A DNA stretch of 64,000 nucleotides. Origin: Antedon mediterranea. Taxonomy: Eukaryota; Echinodermata; Crinoidea; Comatulida; Antedonidae. Numbering within the stretch: position 1 is the first letter of the stretch; each line of letters opens with the position of its first letter. A program made the translations under genes and the position numbers. Under the pieces are notes generated by a model. It worked only from the letters and a program-made list of their open reading frames with translations, had not been told where the DNA came from and did not search any database. The DNA lies in contig NC_092671.1 of the NCBI RefSeq assembly GCF_964355755.1, forward strand, positions 27,032,070 to 27,096,069, in the 5' to 3' direction. Below are positions 23,401 to 34,916 of the stretch, piece after piece.

Positions 23401-24541
23401 AATTTACATTTCTGTACAGTGTGTATTCAGTATGTTTTGTTTTCACACTTGTGGTACAGTCCATTTGTTTAATGGGGTGTCCACTTAAAAAAGACACTGT
23501 ACCTCATCAAATGTGCTTGCTAGTTCAAAATTGGTGTAATAATGGTTTAAAAGAAAGATACAACATAATATTTATGATTGATATTAAAATTTAGCACTGT
23601 GTACTAGAGTAGCCCAATATCTGATTGTTTATTATTATATTAATGATATCAATTTGATTTTCATTTTGCCCAAAGGTGATTTCTCTTAAATTAAGATTAT
23701 ATTTTAGAGTAAATATATTTAGTTTTTAATTTTTAGGTGTGTTTTTAATTTCCTTCAATTCACAGTTGAGTGACAGATTCAGGAAAAGGATAGTACAGTA
23801 TAATAATTTAGAAATTACTGAAGCATACTGTACTGATGCTGTACCACAAAATACCAATGAAAATTGTATGCCCTGTCAATCATAGTCATATTTTAAAATG
23901 CAAACAACAATATTTAAATCCTAACAAGAAATATTCCTACAAAAAATTGTTTATGGTTTTAATTATTTATCTTTGTATTCTATAGTTATTTAATAATTAA
24001 AAAAATAATGTTATTTTTAACAATCAGTAGTAAACATTTTGTGTAAATATAGACCCCATTTACACTTTAGCTTTTAGCAAGCCTGTGGCCGGCTCCGAGC
24101 CAACAGTGTACAAGTGTAAACACTCTGGGAACAACTGAGCCGGCGCAATTTTGATCTTAGTCTAGAGTAGGCTTCGGGCCGGCAATTGTGGGCTTCGGGC
24201 CGGCACTTCGCATAGTGTAAACACTCGCGATCATACAATGAACGTTCTGGGTCAAAGTTTACGAAACTAACTTACCGCTGAACCGCCTTAGCCTTAGGGT
24301 CACCAAATCACCCAATGGGTTTAATGTGTCCGACTCGGATTTTAATGAAATTGGTACACTTCTTGTATCAACCTCCAAAAGATCTATCTAAAAAAAATAA
24401 TCCCTGCAATAGGAGACCATGGATGTAAACATGGAGGTCTCTATTCGGGGAGACAGGCATTCTGTGAGCAAAGAAAGAGCCTGGTAACATTTTCAATGTT
24501 TACTTCGGTAACTATAAACTGTCAACTAAATTTCATAACTA
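23401..24541. other. Non-coding; GC-rich island near 24070-24240
   Basis: Mostly AT-rich. Around 24060-24240 there is a distinct GC-rich patch with TAGTGTAAACACTC and GTGTAAACACTC near its two ends and three GGCCGG words, perhaps an old MITE. I could not define its ends. Confidence 0.4.
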
Positions 24542-25301
24542 CAGTCGACTCCGCCTAAGTCGAATTCGCGTAAGTCGAAAAATCGCGAAAGTCTAATTTT
24601 TATGAAAGTCCCAATTCTTTCCTATACATTACTGTGTAATTTTTATTTGTAAGTCGAATTTTGTCCAAGTCGACGTCTTTTTGCGGTCCGAATACACATT
24701 CTTTAGTGATTTATATTGTATAAGTCGAAGTCACAAATCACGCGGCAACAACGCGCTAAAAAAGCCGATGAAACGTACGTAATTCGATAAACAAACGACA
24801 GAGGAGATAATGTGGGACCATATCGGTTCTCTCAAGCAGGTTGTATAGTATAGGTGGCGTCCTACAACTCGTGCTAGTGTATAGTGTGTATGAGTTGTTT
24901 CGGAGTTGAGAACTTGAGCGGCGTTTTGTAGGTACCCATTTTGTGCTAGACAGATGGCAATAAACAATGGATACTGAATTCGAATAAGAACCGAAATGTA
25001 TTTATTATACATTTTCGTATTGTTTAGGGCTTAAACTATAAAAGAAAATACAGTTTATCATTGCCGATAAAAGAGGCTTAGCATTTATTAGGCCTAACTA
25101 GCTACTGTAGCTAAGCAAACTCAAGTAGGCTCATCGTGTGGGCCGCGATCGCGACAGGGCAGGGTCTTCTAGGTCTAGCCATAGCGCGGCTAGTGAGTGA
25201 GCCTAGGCCTAGCATTTTTTTTGCCAATATGTAAGTCGAAGTTCCCGTTATTCAAATTTTTATACCGGTCCCATTAGATTCGACTTAGGCGGAGTCAACT
25301 G
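24542..25301. mobile_element. Pogo/Tigger-like non-autonomous element
   Basis: Ends are CAGTCGACTCCGCCTAAGTC and, on the reverse strand, CAGTTGACTCCGCCTAAGTC, continuing with GAAT. TA lies directly outside both (24540-24541 and 25302-25303). The repeated AAGTCGAA words inside the ends and the CAG terminus with TA duplication fit Tc1/mariner-pogo elements. The 760-bp interior contains a 93-codon minus-strand open frame with no transposase motif, so I treat the element as non-autonomous. Confidence 0.85.
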
Positions 25302-25303
25302 TA

Positions 25304-27000
25304 TTTGGAATCTTGATTTAATAAAAAAGTATTGTTTTCTTATCCTGGTATGCACATATTTTTACGTCAGCTCAATAAATCTATTCTTATATTGATATTT
25401 GTTACACAATACAATTAATACTTTCATGCTTCATTGCACATTTGACCCTTAACCTTTCATTTCAATCTGGCATGTGTGGAGTCGATCTTTTGATGTACTT
25501 TGTACTAGAGTTTATAAACACTTATTATGAACAGAAGGGAAATTACCATTGACTAAATAACAGGTATTTTAATTTAAAATAATTGTAGTGTGAAAGTGTA
25601 ACAATTGCCATAGAGTAAATTCACAATTCGAACATATTAGGGGACACTTTAAACAGTCGACTATCTTCAAGTAATACTTAACGGAAATTCTTAAGTACAG
25701 TATGTGTTGACTTTAGTAAAACACTTTTATGGGAATATCTTACTTAAGTGTGATCATAGAGATATACTTTATACTGTATGATTGGTTACTTACAATACAG
25801 TACAGCACAGATAATTTTAATTGAAGACTATTTGAATTGAAGGGTTCAGATCTTGGCTATTAATATTATAATGAATTGTTTTATTTAACTTTCATCAAGC
25901 AATGGACATAGGTTCAGTACAATTAGTACTGTAGGCCTTTACCTAAATATAGGTTTCAATGGGTTAGTACACTTATTTTGAGGTTATTTTAAATGGTTGT
26001 AGGGCCTAGTAACTGTATGTATTGTCTACTGTAAATTTAACACACTCTATATCACACATACTGTACAGTTACCAATAAAATAGACCAATGTTGCCTCTAC
26101 TGGTCTGACCTTACATTTCCAGTTAGTCCCTAGTATCCTTGATTTTTAGAGCTTATCACCTCCTTTTTTTATGATTGTTTTCTCACCAAAAATCTGGGCT
26201 ATACTGTAGGTAGTGAATTAGACAATAACCACCCGGACAATAACCAGTAGGACAATACCCAGCCACCTATTATGGACTGCACCATTGTACTTAAATTTGA
26301 AATCCAACATACTGTTATTTTGAACAACATTTCCTCAAACATGTTATTTCACAATTAACAATTAAAATATTGCATTAGATAGCACTGTTTACAACGACGC
26401 CAAGATAGTCAACAAAAGAAAACAATTTTTTTTTCTACTGTAAGCCTTGTTTTGCGAATTAACAGCCCACTGCTGGATTATACATGTTAGTACTGTACAA
26501 AACATCCGGTGTCCCCAAAATATGGATAGAAGTGGGTGGTGAGATGAACTTTTTTAATAACCTGGAAACTGGTCATTGAGACACAGTAATAGTAGGCCTC
26601 ACAACTGGAAAGAGCACCTTGCACATTAGTAACATTATTAGAATAAGTTTTGTATAGTCATCAAATTAAGAAAAAAACCAGCCAGTTTGTCTAACGGTAA
26701 TTCAGTCTAAAACGCTTCTGGTTCAAACACTTTAAATATTGGCATAATGTTATATGAAATAAAGGTGTTTACCTTTACTGGTTCAGTAGGTATAATCAGA
26801 AGTCAGTAGACCGTAAAAGGTGACACAGCTAATAAATTTTACATAATAACCTTAATAATACCTGTAATATATTCTTGTACCTCAGAGTATGGCAAATAAT
26901 ACTGTAATGTAATGATAATTATATAAATATAATAGTTTACAGTTTTGGTAGTTGAATTCTTTGCAAATATATTTTTCCATTTGTTTTATTCCCATTCATT
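25304..27000. other. Non-coding AT-rich DNA
   Basis: I see no exon or RNA gene. Confidence 0.4.
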
Positions 27001-27300
27001 TAGCTTTGTTACCTCCGCCAAGGAGTTTACAGTATGTGGTCGATCGTGTGTGTTTGTTTGTTAGCAGGATTATGTGCAAAGTTATTGCCAGATCTTTAGA
27101 AAATTGAAACCACAGATAGATATGTGGTCACGGATCACTCAATTAAATTTTGAAGGCAATCCCGACGAGGATTCTCAACTATTTTTGTATGCAGTCGATC
27201 GTGTTTGTTTGTTACCTTCGCCAAGGAGGCTAAGTAGTTGTATGCAGGCCCGGGTTGGATGGTGTGCTCTGTGATTACTCAAAAAGTTATTGCCAAATTT
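27001..27300 (+). repeat. Dispersed CCTCCGCCAAGGAG repeat
   Basis: ACCTCCGCCAAGGAG, GTGTGTGTTTGTTTGTTAGCA and GGATTAC/TCACTC-type words followed by AAAGTTATTGCCA mark a dispersed repeat. It starts again at 27213 (CCTTCGCCAAGGAGG) and ends around 27300. A reverse-oriented relative (AATAACTTTTTGAGTAATCC, then TGCTAACAAACAGACAAACA) lies at about 29185-29240, with AGCGGAGGTAAATA at 29395, inside the foldback element. A fragment also lies near 36380. Confidence 0.6.
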
Positions 27301-28379
27301 GATGAGAATGTGCTGAATACATGACAGTAGTCATGTGGTTCATTGTGAAAACAAAAAGTCATCTATTGAAAGGTTTAACATCATGACAGCAAGTATATTC
27401 ATGTGTACACTGTAGATCAAGATATTGGATATTAGACCAGTTTGCCAGCTAGTCATATAATCAGGATGATCATGTCCAAGTTGTACATACGAAAAACCCA
27501 GAACCAAATATCAATATGATGGTGCCATAAATTTGACAATACTCTGACAAAATATGTGCCTACTGTACGTATGGTGGTCGCAGGCCTATCTATGCTCATG
27601 AATTTTAAGTTTTTTTTGTGAATAAAAAAGAAGATATTACAGAAGAACAAGAATGTACAGTACTGTACTCATACACAGTAATGATAGTAGCCAAAATGAC
27701 AATTAGTTTGGTTCTTTTGCATAATTCCTATTCATTCAATAGGAAATAACTGGTAGTACAGTATGAGACTTTAATTGCTACCTGTATTGCTACACTGTAG
27801 GTTATTGACCTCCAAATCCTTGTCTAATAATGACATCTTGTACAAAAATGTCTCTGTGCAATCAAAATAGACTTGTTCAGTCATTCCTTGGGGAATTTTC
27901 TTATGTCAATTTTACTCGGCAAGAAAAATTAATTATAGTATGTGCCTTTGTTCATGGTATTATTAATGCTATGCATGAATGTGTCGGACAAACGAGTATA
28001 CCTTATTATCATCAGATAATAAGTAATTATTTTTAATAATGGTTTTTTTTGCGACCCAGGTTATAGCAATACTTTATAACATAACAATAGATAAAAATAC
28101 TGATGATTATAGACTACAGTACATTATTATATATTATCCAACATGGAACGAAGTATGCATTTTTTTGTTGATAAGAAATTAACGTTTGGGACCCAGGTTT
28201 TAGTGGACGTTTTTAGTAGCTTTGGTCTCTAATAATTATCATTTCATCTACAGTACAGAAAGAATTTATAGTCTAGGACAAAAATCTGAAAAGATGCTTA
28301 GAAATCAATTTAGGGGGAGTGGAATGTTAGAGGCTGTCAACATAGCCAGATATCCTAATTAATCCCTTCTGATCACTCT

Positions 28380-28965
28380 AGGCCCTGTTGACACTTAATT
28401 TTTTGCCTCGTCTTGAAATGGCGGCCATTTTACAAAATGGCCGCCAATTTTATATAAAATGTGCATAAAATCGGATCTAAATAAGATAGATGCACGATCT
28501 TGGTGTCTAAACACATGTACTTCAGACACGGAATCCATTAGGCCTTGTTCAAACTTCAATTTTTGCCTAGTATTGAAATGGCGGCCATTTTTCAAAATGG
28601 CCGCCAATTTTATATAAAATGTGCATAAAATCAGTTCTAAATAAGGTAGATACAAAATCTTGGTGTCTAAACACAAATACTTCAGACACGGAATCCATTA
28701 GGCCTTGTTGACACTTCAGTTTTTGCCTCGTCTTGAAATGGCGGCTATTTTTCAAAATGGCCGCCATTTTTATATAAAATGTGGATAAAATCAGATCTAA
28801 ATAAGGTAGATACACAATCTTGGTGTCTAAACACATGTACTTCAGACACGGAATCCATTAGGCCTTGTTGACACTTCAGTTTTTGCCTCGTATTAAAATG
28901 GCAGCCATTTTTTAAAATGGCCGCCATTTTTATATAAAATATGCATAAAATCAGATCTAAAAAAG
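28380..28965 (-). repeat. Left foldback arm: four 160-bp units
   Basis: Unit starts (AGGCCCTGTTGACACTTAAT or AGGCCTTGTTGACACTTCAG) lie at about 28380, 28540, 28700 and 28860; the fourth is truncated. Each unit contains the hairpin AATGGCGGCCATTTT...AAAATGGCCGCC and the block TGTCTAAACACATGTACTTC. Open frames across the array are by-products of the repeat. Confidence 0.92.
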
Positions 28966-29649
28966 TTTTTTGGACAAGTAGTTCTCGAGAAAATGCAGAT
29001 TCAGTTTACTTTACTTTAAGACTGCTCGCCGGCTTTTGAAAATTCTCTCCTATCTCTTAAAAATAGCAGGTCTGAAAATAATACTAAAAAGTGGTCCAAA
29101 ATTGGGACCGTGGTCCGGATTGCCTCCAAAATGTAATGGAGTGGAACTTGACCACATATCTATCTAACCCTAATTTTGGTAAAGATCTTGCAATAACTTT
29201 TTGAGTAATCCTGCTAACAAACAGACAAACAAATGAAAGCACTCAGAAACTGAGTGAAGTACTTGGCAAAATATATCCACTGATAGGGAGCATGTTGAAT
29301 GATACATTTTTTTGCTTTAGATATTAGCTTGACATAGTTCAAATCCAGCTGGGGTTTATAATTTGGGTACGCGATAGACTACATATATCTCCTTAGCGGA
29401 GGTAAATAATATTAGTTTATGTAGGCCTAATAGGAGGGCCTACACAGTCAAGATGAAACATCTGTGAAGTTACATGCAAATGAATTCAACAAAAGCTGAT
29501 GCTTTAAAATCCTAGTCATGGCTCTATACAAACTAAACCTTTACCAATTTGTAAAACAAATTCCAGATTTTCGATTTCATGAACAGATAAATTAGGTAAC
29601 CGTTTTGAAAAATGTTAGCTACTGTGCACTTAACTTTAAAAATTAATTA

Positions 29650-30300
29650 ATTAATGGATTCCTTGCCTGAAAAAAACATGTGTTTAGACACCAAGATCGG
29701 GCATATACCTTATTTAGATCCGATTTTATGCACATTTCTATAAAATTAGCGGCCATTTTGAAAAATGGCCGCTATTTCAATACGAGGCAAAATCTGAAGT
29801 GTCAACAAGGCCTAATGGATTCCGTGTCTGAAGTACATGTGTTTAGACACCAAGATTGTGTATCTACCTTATTTAGATCTGATTTTATCCACATTTTATA
29901 TAAAAATGGCGGCCATTTTGAAAAATGGCTGCCATTTTAATACGAGGCAAAAACTAAAGTGTCAACAAGGCCTAATGGATTCCATGTCTGAAGTACATGT
30001 GTTTAGACACCAAGATTGTGTATCTACCTTATTTAGATCTGATTTTATCCACATTTTATATAAAAATGGCGGCCATTTTGAAAAATGGCTGCCATTTTAA
30101 TAAGAGGCAAAAACTGAAGTGTCAACAAGGCCTAATGGATTCCGTGTCTGAAGTACATGTGTTTAGACACCAAGATTGTGTATCTACCTTATTTAGATCT
30201 GATTTTATCCACATTTTATACAAAAATGGCGGCCATTTTGAAAAATGGCCGCCATTTCAAGACGAGGCAAAAAATTAAGTGTCAACAGGGCTTAGAGTGA
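29650..30300 (+). repeat. Right foldback arm: four 160-bp units
   Basis: Same unit as the left arm in inverted orientation, with boundaries at about 29655, 29815, 29975 and 30135 and the terminal join at 30295. Units two to four are almost identical, so the array has been homogenised recently. Each has an AAAATGGC hairpin (for example near 29749-29777). Confidence 0.92.
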
Positions 30301-30459
30301 TCAGAAGGGTTTAATTAGGATATCTGGCTATGTTGACAGCCTCTAACATTCCACTCCCCCTAACTCATTTTTTTCACATTTTTTGCCTAGACTATTACTG
30401 CTTCGTATCTACGCGTAACCTTTCGTAGGCTACGCGTATGTAGATCCTAGGTCATTGTT

Positions 30460-30690
30460 CTCTCCTACGATGTATTGTTCATAGCCTACGATGTATTGTT
30501 CTTTCCTACGATGTATTGTTCTTTCCTACGATGTATTGTTCGTAGTCTACGATGTATTGTTCTCTCCTACCATGTATTTTTCGTAGCCTACGATGTATTG
30601 TCCTTAGCCTACGATGTATTGTTCGTAGCCTTCGATGTATTGTTCGTAGCCTTCGATGTATTATTCGTAGTCTACGATGTGTTGTTATGA
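30460..30690. repeat. 20-21-bp minisatellite TACGATGTATTGTTC
   Basis: About eleven copies of TACGATGTATTGTTC plus a variable 5-6-base linker (GTAGCC, TTTCC, ATAGCC). The array starts 70 bp outside the right end of the foldback element. The preceding 70 bases contain TACGCGTA and GTAGGCTACGCG, related to the linker. Open frames on both strands are repeat artefacts. Confidence 0.9.
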
Positions 30691-30699
30691 AATCTAGGC

Positions 30700-32261
30700 T
30701 ACGCCTCAATCGTAGAGTGGTTCGTAGAAGCATAGACAATGCAAACAAACAATGTATTGTTTGCTAATTAAAATCCTATCTAAAGATAGTAGACGTCAAT
30801 TTTTGTAGCCGCCCTACTCATCGGTTATCCTAATTTGGACGGAAATCCGCCGACGAAACGACATTGGGCCGGTGGACCTCAGCTCACGTAGAGAGAGCCG
30901 AGGCTAGCCTGTTTCGGCGGCCTACACTATAAATGATTTAATCTTACCTTGTTGGGTTAGCGAATTAAAAAAACGACACCTAGGCTAGGACACCAACAAA
31001 ATATATGCAAAATAAATATATATTCCATATTAAGATTTAACATACATAGACCTTTTTTTAAAAAAATGATTACGACATGTATAAAGAAAAAGGCCCGACC
31101 AGAATTTGGAGGGGAAAAAACATGTGAGCTGAGCAGTTTAGAGAGAGTTTTATGTTTCATTTCATGTGACACAAAATTCAGGTACACGATCTTAATTACT
31201 GTTTTCTATTGAAAATTTCTATTGATCATACATTCCAATAATTATCGATCTATAGTTTCCCCTATGTTTCATAATTTTTGGGATTTTATTTGTGTTACAC
31301 GAGCTTGTTGAAAATAAGCACTTTCTTATCAGTGGGGGGATAGTTCAAATTACACAGTAAAATCTCTATTCTTTTGTACACAAATTTTGTAAATAGAGAG
31401 GCATTTTAAAAAGCTACGAAAAGTAAACAGTGTGGTAAAAATTTTTTTCAGATGATTAAGTATAGGTAATATAACTTGAATATTACATTTCTGGAATTTT
31501 TATTCAACTTCAAATTTTTATTTTCATGCTATAGCAAAAATTATCCACCGTATATCCACCATCTTTTTTCACCTTCTAGGGAGTCACAAGACATGTTATT
31601 ACATTACGTTAACTACCTAACTACTGAAAAAAGGTCTTCCTGGTTTTTATGGAAGAATTTTGCAAAATTTTGTATTTGGCCATATTAAGGGAAATTCATG
31701 TTTTTTCGTCTTGATTTCTGTTACAAATATTTGATTTATGTACAATTAACCAAATATTATATTTAAAATTCATGCCTGTACCTGAGCTTTAAAGTGGTTT
31801 TATGGGAAAATTTGAAGGAAATGTTCACTTGGGTCTCCCAAACTGTGGTTTTTGGGCTCTAATTACAGCAAGTCTTTAATTGAAGGGAGGGCTATAATGG
31901 TGAAATATAGGCGGATCATTTGTGGCCATATCAGAACGTCAGTATAGTAGTTTTTATCATTCTTCCGTCAAATTATGCTTACATGTTTCTGAGCATGCAC
32001 ATATTTGGACCAAAGTCTGTATTTATTAATTATAGAAAAAGTTAGTTTGGGAAGCCCTGTATTACATGACATGACATGACCTGAATAAAAAGAATATTTT
32101 TTAAATAGTCAAAGAGTCAACTATTCTATTCAATGAAGTGGAGCCCCATTCAACGAATAAAACATTCATAATAACACAATTAATTAATCTGCTGCTTCTA
32201 TCTTTAATTTTATTTGAGGCATGATTTGGTTACGAATATGACTCTACATCAAGTATTTGAT
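30700..32261. other. Non-coding, with fragments of dispersed repeats
   Basis: No gene seen. A stretch at about 31732-31795 (TTTGATTTATGTACAATTAA, then TTCATGCCTGTACCTGAGCTTT) recurs at about 42755-42800, so it is a dispersed repeat. A half copy of the MITE at 8825 lies near 31850-31900. Confidence 0.5.
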
Positions 32262-32690
32262 TTGATTTGATTTGATTTATTTCGAAATATCCTTAAAAAT
32301 ATATACATATAATACAAATTGATAAACAAGAGACGACTAGAAACAATTAAACTTACATAAAAACACTTACATTGAACATAAAAAATGGATATAACAAGGA
32401 TAACACAAAAAGTTTAAAATTAATTAAACTTATTTCCATTGTGGTCCTTTAAGTTAAAAAAAAATTAAAAACTACCATACACTCAAAATACATAAAAAAT
32501 ATAAAAATTAAACTTCGCAGAAGGAAGTCTATTGAAAACATAATTGATAAGTCTGAATTAAATTATAGATTGATCTGCTGCTTTTAAAATGTTGAAATAG
32601 TGGTTCTTAACATTACGTTTAAATATCCATAGACTTTGATTCAATCGGATTTCTTGTGGTAGAGCACAACAGCAAATAAAAAAGAAATTG
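32262..32690 (-). mobile_element. LINE 3' fragment with TCAAA tail
   Basis: Read on the minus strand, about 32560-32690 encodes a LPQEIRLNQSLWIFKRNVKN segment, followed by HYFNIL. This is the usual C-terminal 'W.SLP..I......FK..LK..L' end of non-LTR reverse transcriptases. About 300 bases of 3' UTR follow, then AAATAAATCAAATCAAATCA, a 5-base tandem tail ending at about 32262. The Trp-Asn before the LP is replaced by CCC-type residues and the rest of the ORF is missing, so it is a 5'-truncated dead copy. Confidence 0.75.
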
Positions 32691-33309
32691 TTAATTTAAT
32701 ATTAATGCCTTCAGCAAATTGCTTTTGTGTATGCTAATTCTCTCAATAGTGAAAAAGATGGTGTTTTCATTTTAACCATGTACTTTAGTTACTCAAAAAA
32801 CAGTACTATAGTATGCTTAAAACTGTCCCTACAAAATCCGGTTTAAACTATGTAGGAGATATCCCCTATTATTTCTTTCATCCCTTTCTATTCTTAGACT
32901 ACTGTACCCTATTGTAAACCCTATTGTATTACCTTCCCAATTGTATTGTGTGCCAAGTTCATTTTTAATGTTATGCAGATGTACTGTAGTGGAACTGTAA
33001 TGTAAGTAACACTAATTTATAATTTTGATGGGGACAAAAAAAACATGCAGTATAAACTTTCTAATTTAATTCAATCTTTATTTTGTTATTAAAACATGAG
33101 TACAATAAAGACAGTAAAAAATCCCTTAACATAGGTTGTAGGTATGTGTTCAGTTTCAATTTCAATATAAAATGGTAAAATTACATATATTTAAAAATGG
33201 CGTTAAAACAAGAAAACTATAATATAAATCTTGTAAAATTACAGATACAAACAACATTTACATGTATAAGACGTACATAATGCACAATAACACTTACAGT
33301 ATACTATAG
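32691..33309. other. Non-coding between two retroelement fragments
   Basis: AT-rich. The stretch about 33065-33110 (CAATCTTTATTTTGTTATTA) could be another antisense LINE tail. Nothing firmer is visible. Confidence 0.4.
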
Positions 33310-34660
33310 TGTTATCCAACATTATCTGTATTGTGTTGATTTGTTCATACATACATTTGGAATCAGTGATATTGGTGGGAATGCATATGCCCATAGTCCG
33401 TCCCATTGTATGGACAGGGCATCCACTGCCCACGCACAAGCATCCCGGAACCGTGGGCAAAAAGTCGGGCCGCCCGAAGTGGTCGAATATAAGTGTGGCG
33501 ATGCTGGGTAGAAGGCGCCATTCCGTAGGACATACAGTAGTGTTTGTCGGGACAGGGCGTCCGCAACAACGTTGAGGCTGCCCGCAATGTGGACAGCCGA
33601 GAGTGTGATGTTGTTGTCTATGCACCACAACATCAGTGTCCACAGGTGGTAGCATAACGTCAGGACTTTGTGCCCCCTTGATGATTTATATATGCTACCA
33701 CGGTTGAATTGTCGGAATGGATATGGGCGTGACGACCGGTCAGGTGAGGCAGAAAGGCCTTCAGGGTCCTTTCGACTGCCCAGAGTTCTAGTTGGTTGGT
33801 GTGGGAGCGCACCTTGGCCGTCCAAATGCCGGAGGCGCGAAGTGCACTGGAGCAACCGCCCCAGCCTGTCTCGGACGTGTCCGATAATGATTTTTGAATT
33901 GGCATTCAACCTGCCTTTCACCAGCCACCACTCGAGATGCGTTTGAATGAATGCATTTGACGGGACCACTTTGAGTAGGGAGTCTATGTGCGGTTGATAA
34001 TAAGCCAGCAGATGAAGCTGTATAGGTCTCATGCGTAGCCGGCAATACGGAATTAAGGCAATGAAACTAGCCAGACAACCCAGTGCTCTGAGCCATTCGT
34101 AAGCCGTCGGAGCACGAGCAGATATTCGATTGCGTATTGCACTCATTGCAGACGCGATGCGTTGCTGGGATGGACACGCCAAGCCTGTCACAAGATTTAT
34201 CTGTGCTCCGAGGTAAATTGGTGATTGAGTCGGCACCAGGCACGACTTCTCCCGATTCACAATGAAACCTGCCTGTTCCGTTACGAGAAGGATGTATTGT
34301 AGACTGCTCATCAGTCTGTCCTTGGACTGGGCCACGACCAACCAATCGTTGAGGTACATGAACACTCTTATGCCATGTTTGTGGAAGAACGACGCCAGCG
34401 TTCTGACTATGCGTGTAACCACACGCGGAGCCGTTGAGAGTTCGAACGGCAAGGCAACGAATTGGTACAGCTGGTCGAGAATTCTGAAACTTAGCCACTG
34501 TCGATCTGCCTCTGCGATAGGAACGTGAAAGTAAGCATCTTTCAGGTCTACCGAGGCCTCCCAGTCTCCACGACTTAGACCCAGTAGGATGGATGAGATT
34601 GTCTCCATCCGGAACCTCTGGGGTCGAATGAACTGCTTGTTTAGACTCCATCAACTTACC
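33310..34660 (-). pseudogene. DIRS-like retrotransposon fragment: reverse transcriptase plus RNase H, decayed
   Basis: The minus-strand frame from 34608 has the reverse-transcriptase motifs DLKDAYFHVP (residues 21-30), LPFxLSTAPR (53-62) and a YLND box (85-88). RNase H follows: a DTSETGWGG motif, LELWAVERTLKAFLPH, HSDNSTVVAYINHQGG and ADALSR. These pieces lie in different frames: RNase H moves to another frame at about 33905, returns at about 33663, and the region after ADALSR shifts again at least twice. A stop also interrupts homology near 34640. The order of domains and the ADALSR...WAVDALS...AYAFPP tail are those of DIRS elements. Methyltransferase and tyrosine recombinase parts are absent, so it is truncated on both sides. 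Confidence 0.88.
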
Positions 34661-34916
34661 TTGGCTAGCTTCTGAAGGTCGATTTTCTTCTCTCGTTTGT
34701 GACGTATAGAACGTTCTCAAAACTTCGTGACTTGTCTTTGTGACAGTACGAAAAGAAATGATGACGGTAACACGTGGAAGTGGTCCCACAAGAGGGCGCT
34801 AGAGCAAACTGTACCATTCTTAATGAGGTGATAACTTCAGTAAAATTCTTCTTTTCGTAATTGTTTCGCACTTCGTGGAAAAGGGCTATTGTCGGGTTTA
34901 TCCAGGTAAGCAGCAC
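34661..34916 (-). other. Possible 5' part of the DIRS fragment
   Basis: An 83-codon minus frame (starting MLLTWINPTIALFHEVRNNY) directly precedes the reverse-transcriptase homology. Its text, with CGCACTTCGTGGAAAAG and an AGAGGGCGCT word, may belong to the same element, but I recognise no domain. Confidence 0.25.

Larger units (their letters stand above)
28269..30394. mobile_element. Foldback-type DNA transposon, 2.1 kb
   Basis: The ends TAGTCTAGG and CCTAGACTA are inverted, each flanked by TTA (28266-28268 and 30395-30397), a 3-bp duplication seen with PIF/Harbinger-like insertion. Inside them both arms share TAGGGGGAGTGGAATGTTAG and the following 60 bases in inverted order. The arms then become arrays of about 160-bp units. 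The central part (about 28970-29640) is single copy and holds a reverse-oriented piece of the CCTCCGCC repeat. No transposase ORF is visible. Terminal repeats made of tandem subunits are the definition of foldback elements. Confidence 0.85.

Noticed and set aside
28395-30278. Six similar open frames of 60-93 codons (MCLDTKI..., MAAILKN...) on both strands as a gene family
   Set aside because: They follow the 160-bp units of the foldback arms exactly, in mirror image on the two arms, and overlap each other. They are by-products of repeats free of stops, with no start context or domain.
30475-30767. Arg/Leu/Cys repeat proteins on both strands
   Set aside because: They are translations of the 20-21-bp minisatellite.
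34067-34789. 240-codon minus-strand open frame and overlapping plus-strand frames at 33668-34528
   Set aside because: They are shadows of the DIRS reverse-transcriptase/RNase H sequence in other frames; the conserved motifs lie in the frame that starts at 34608 and its shifted continuations.
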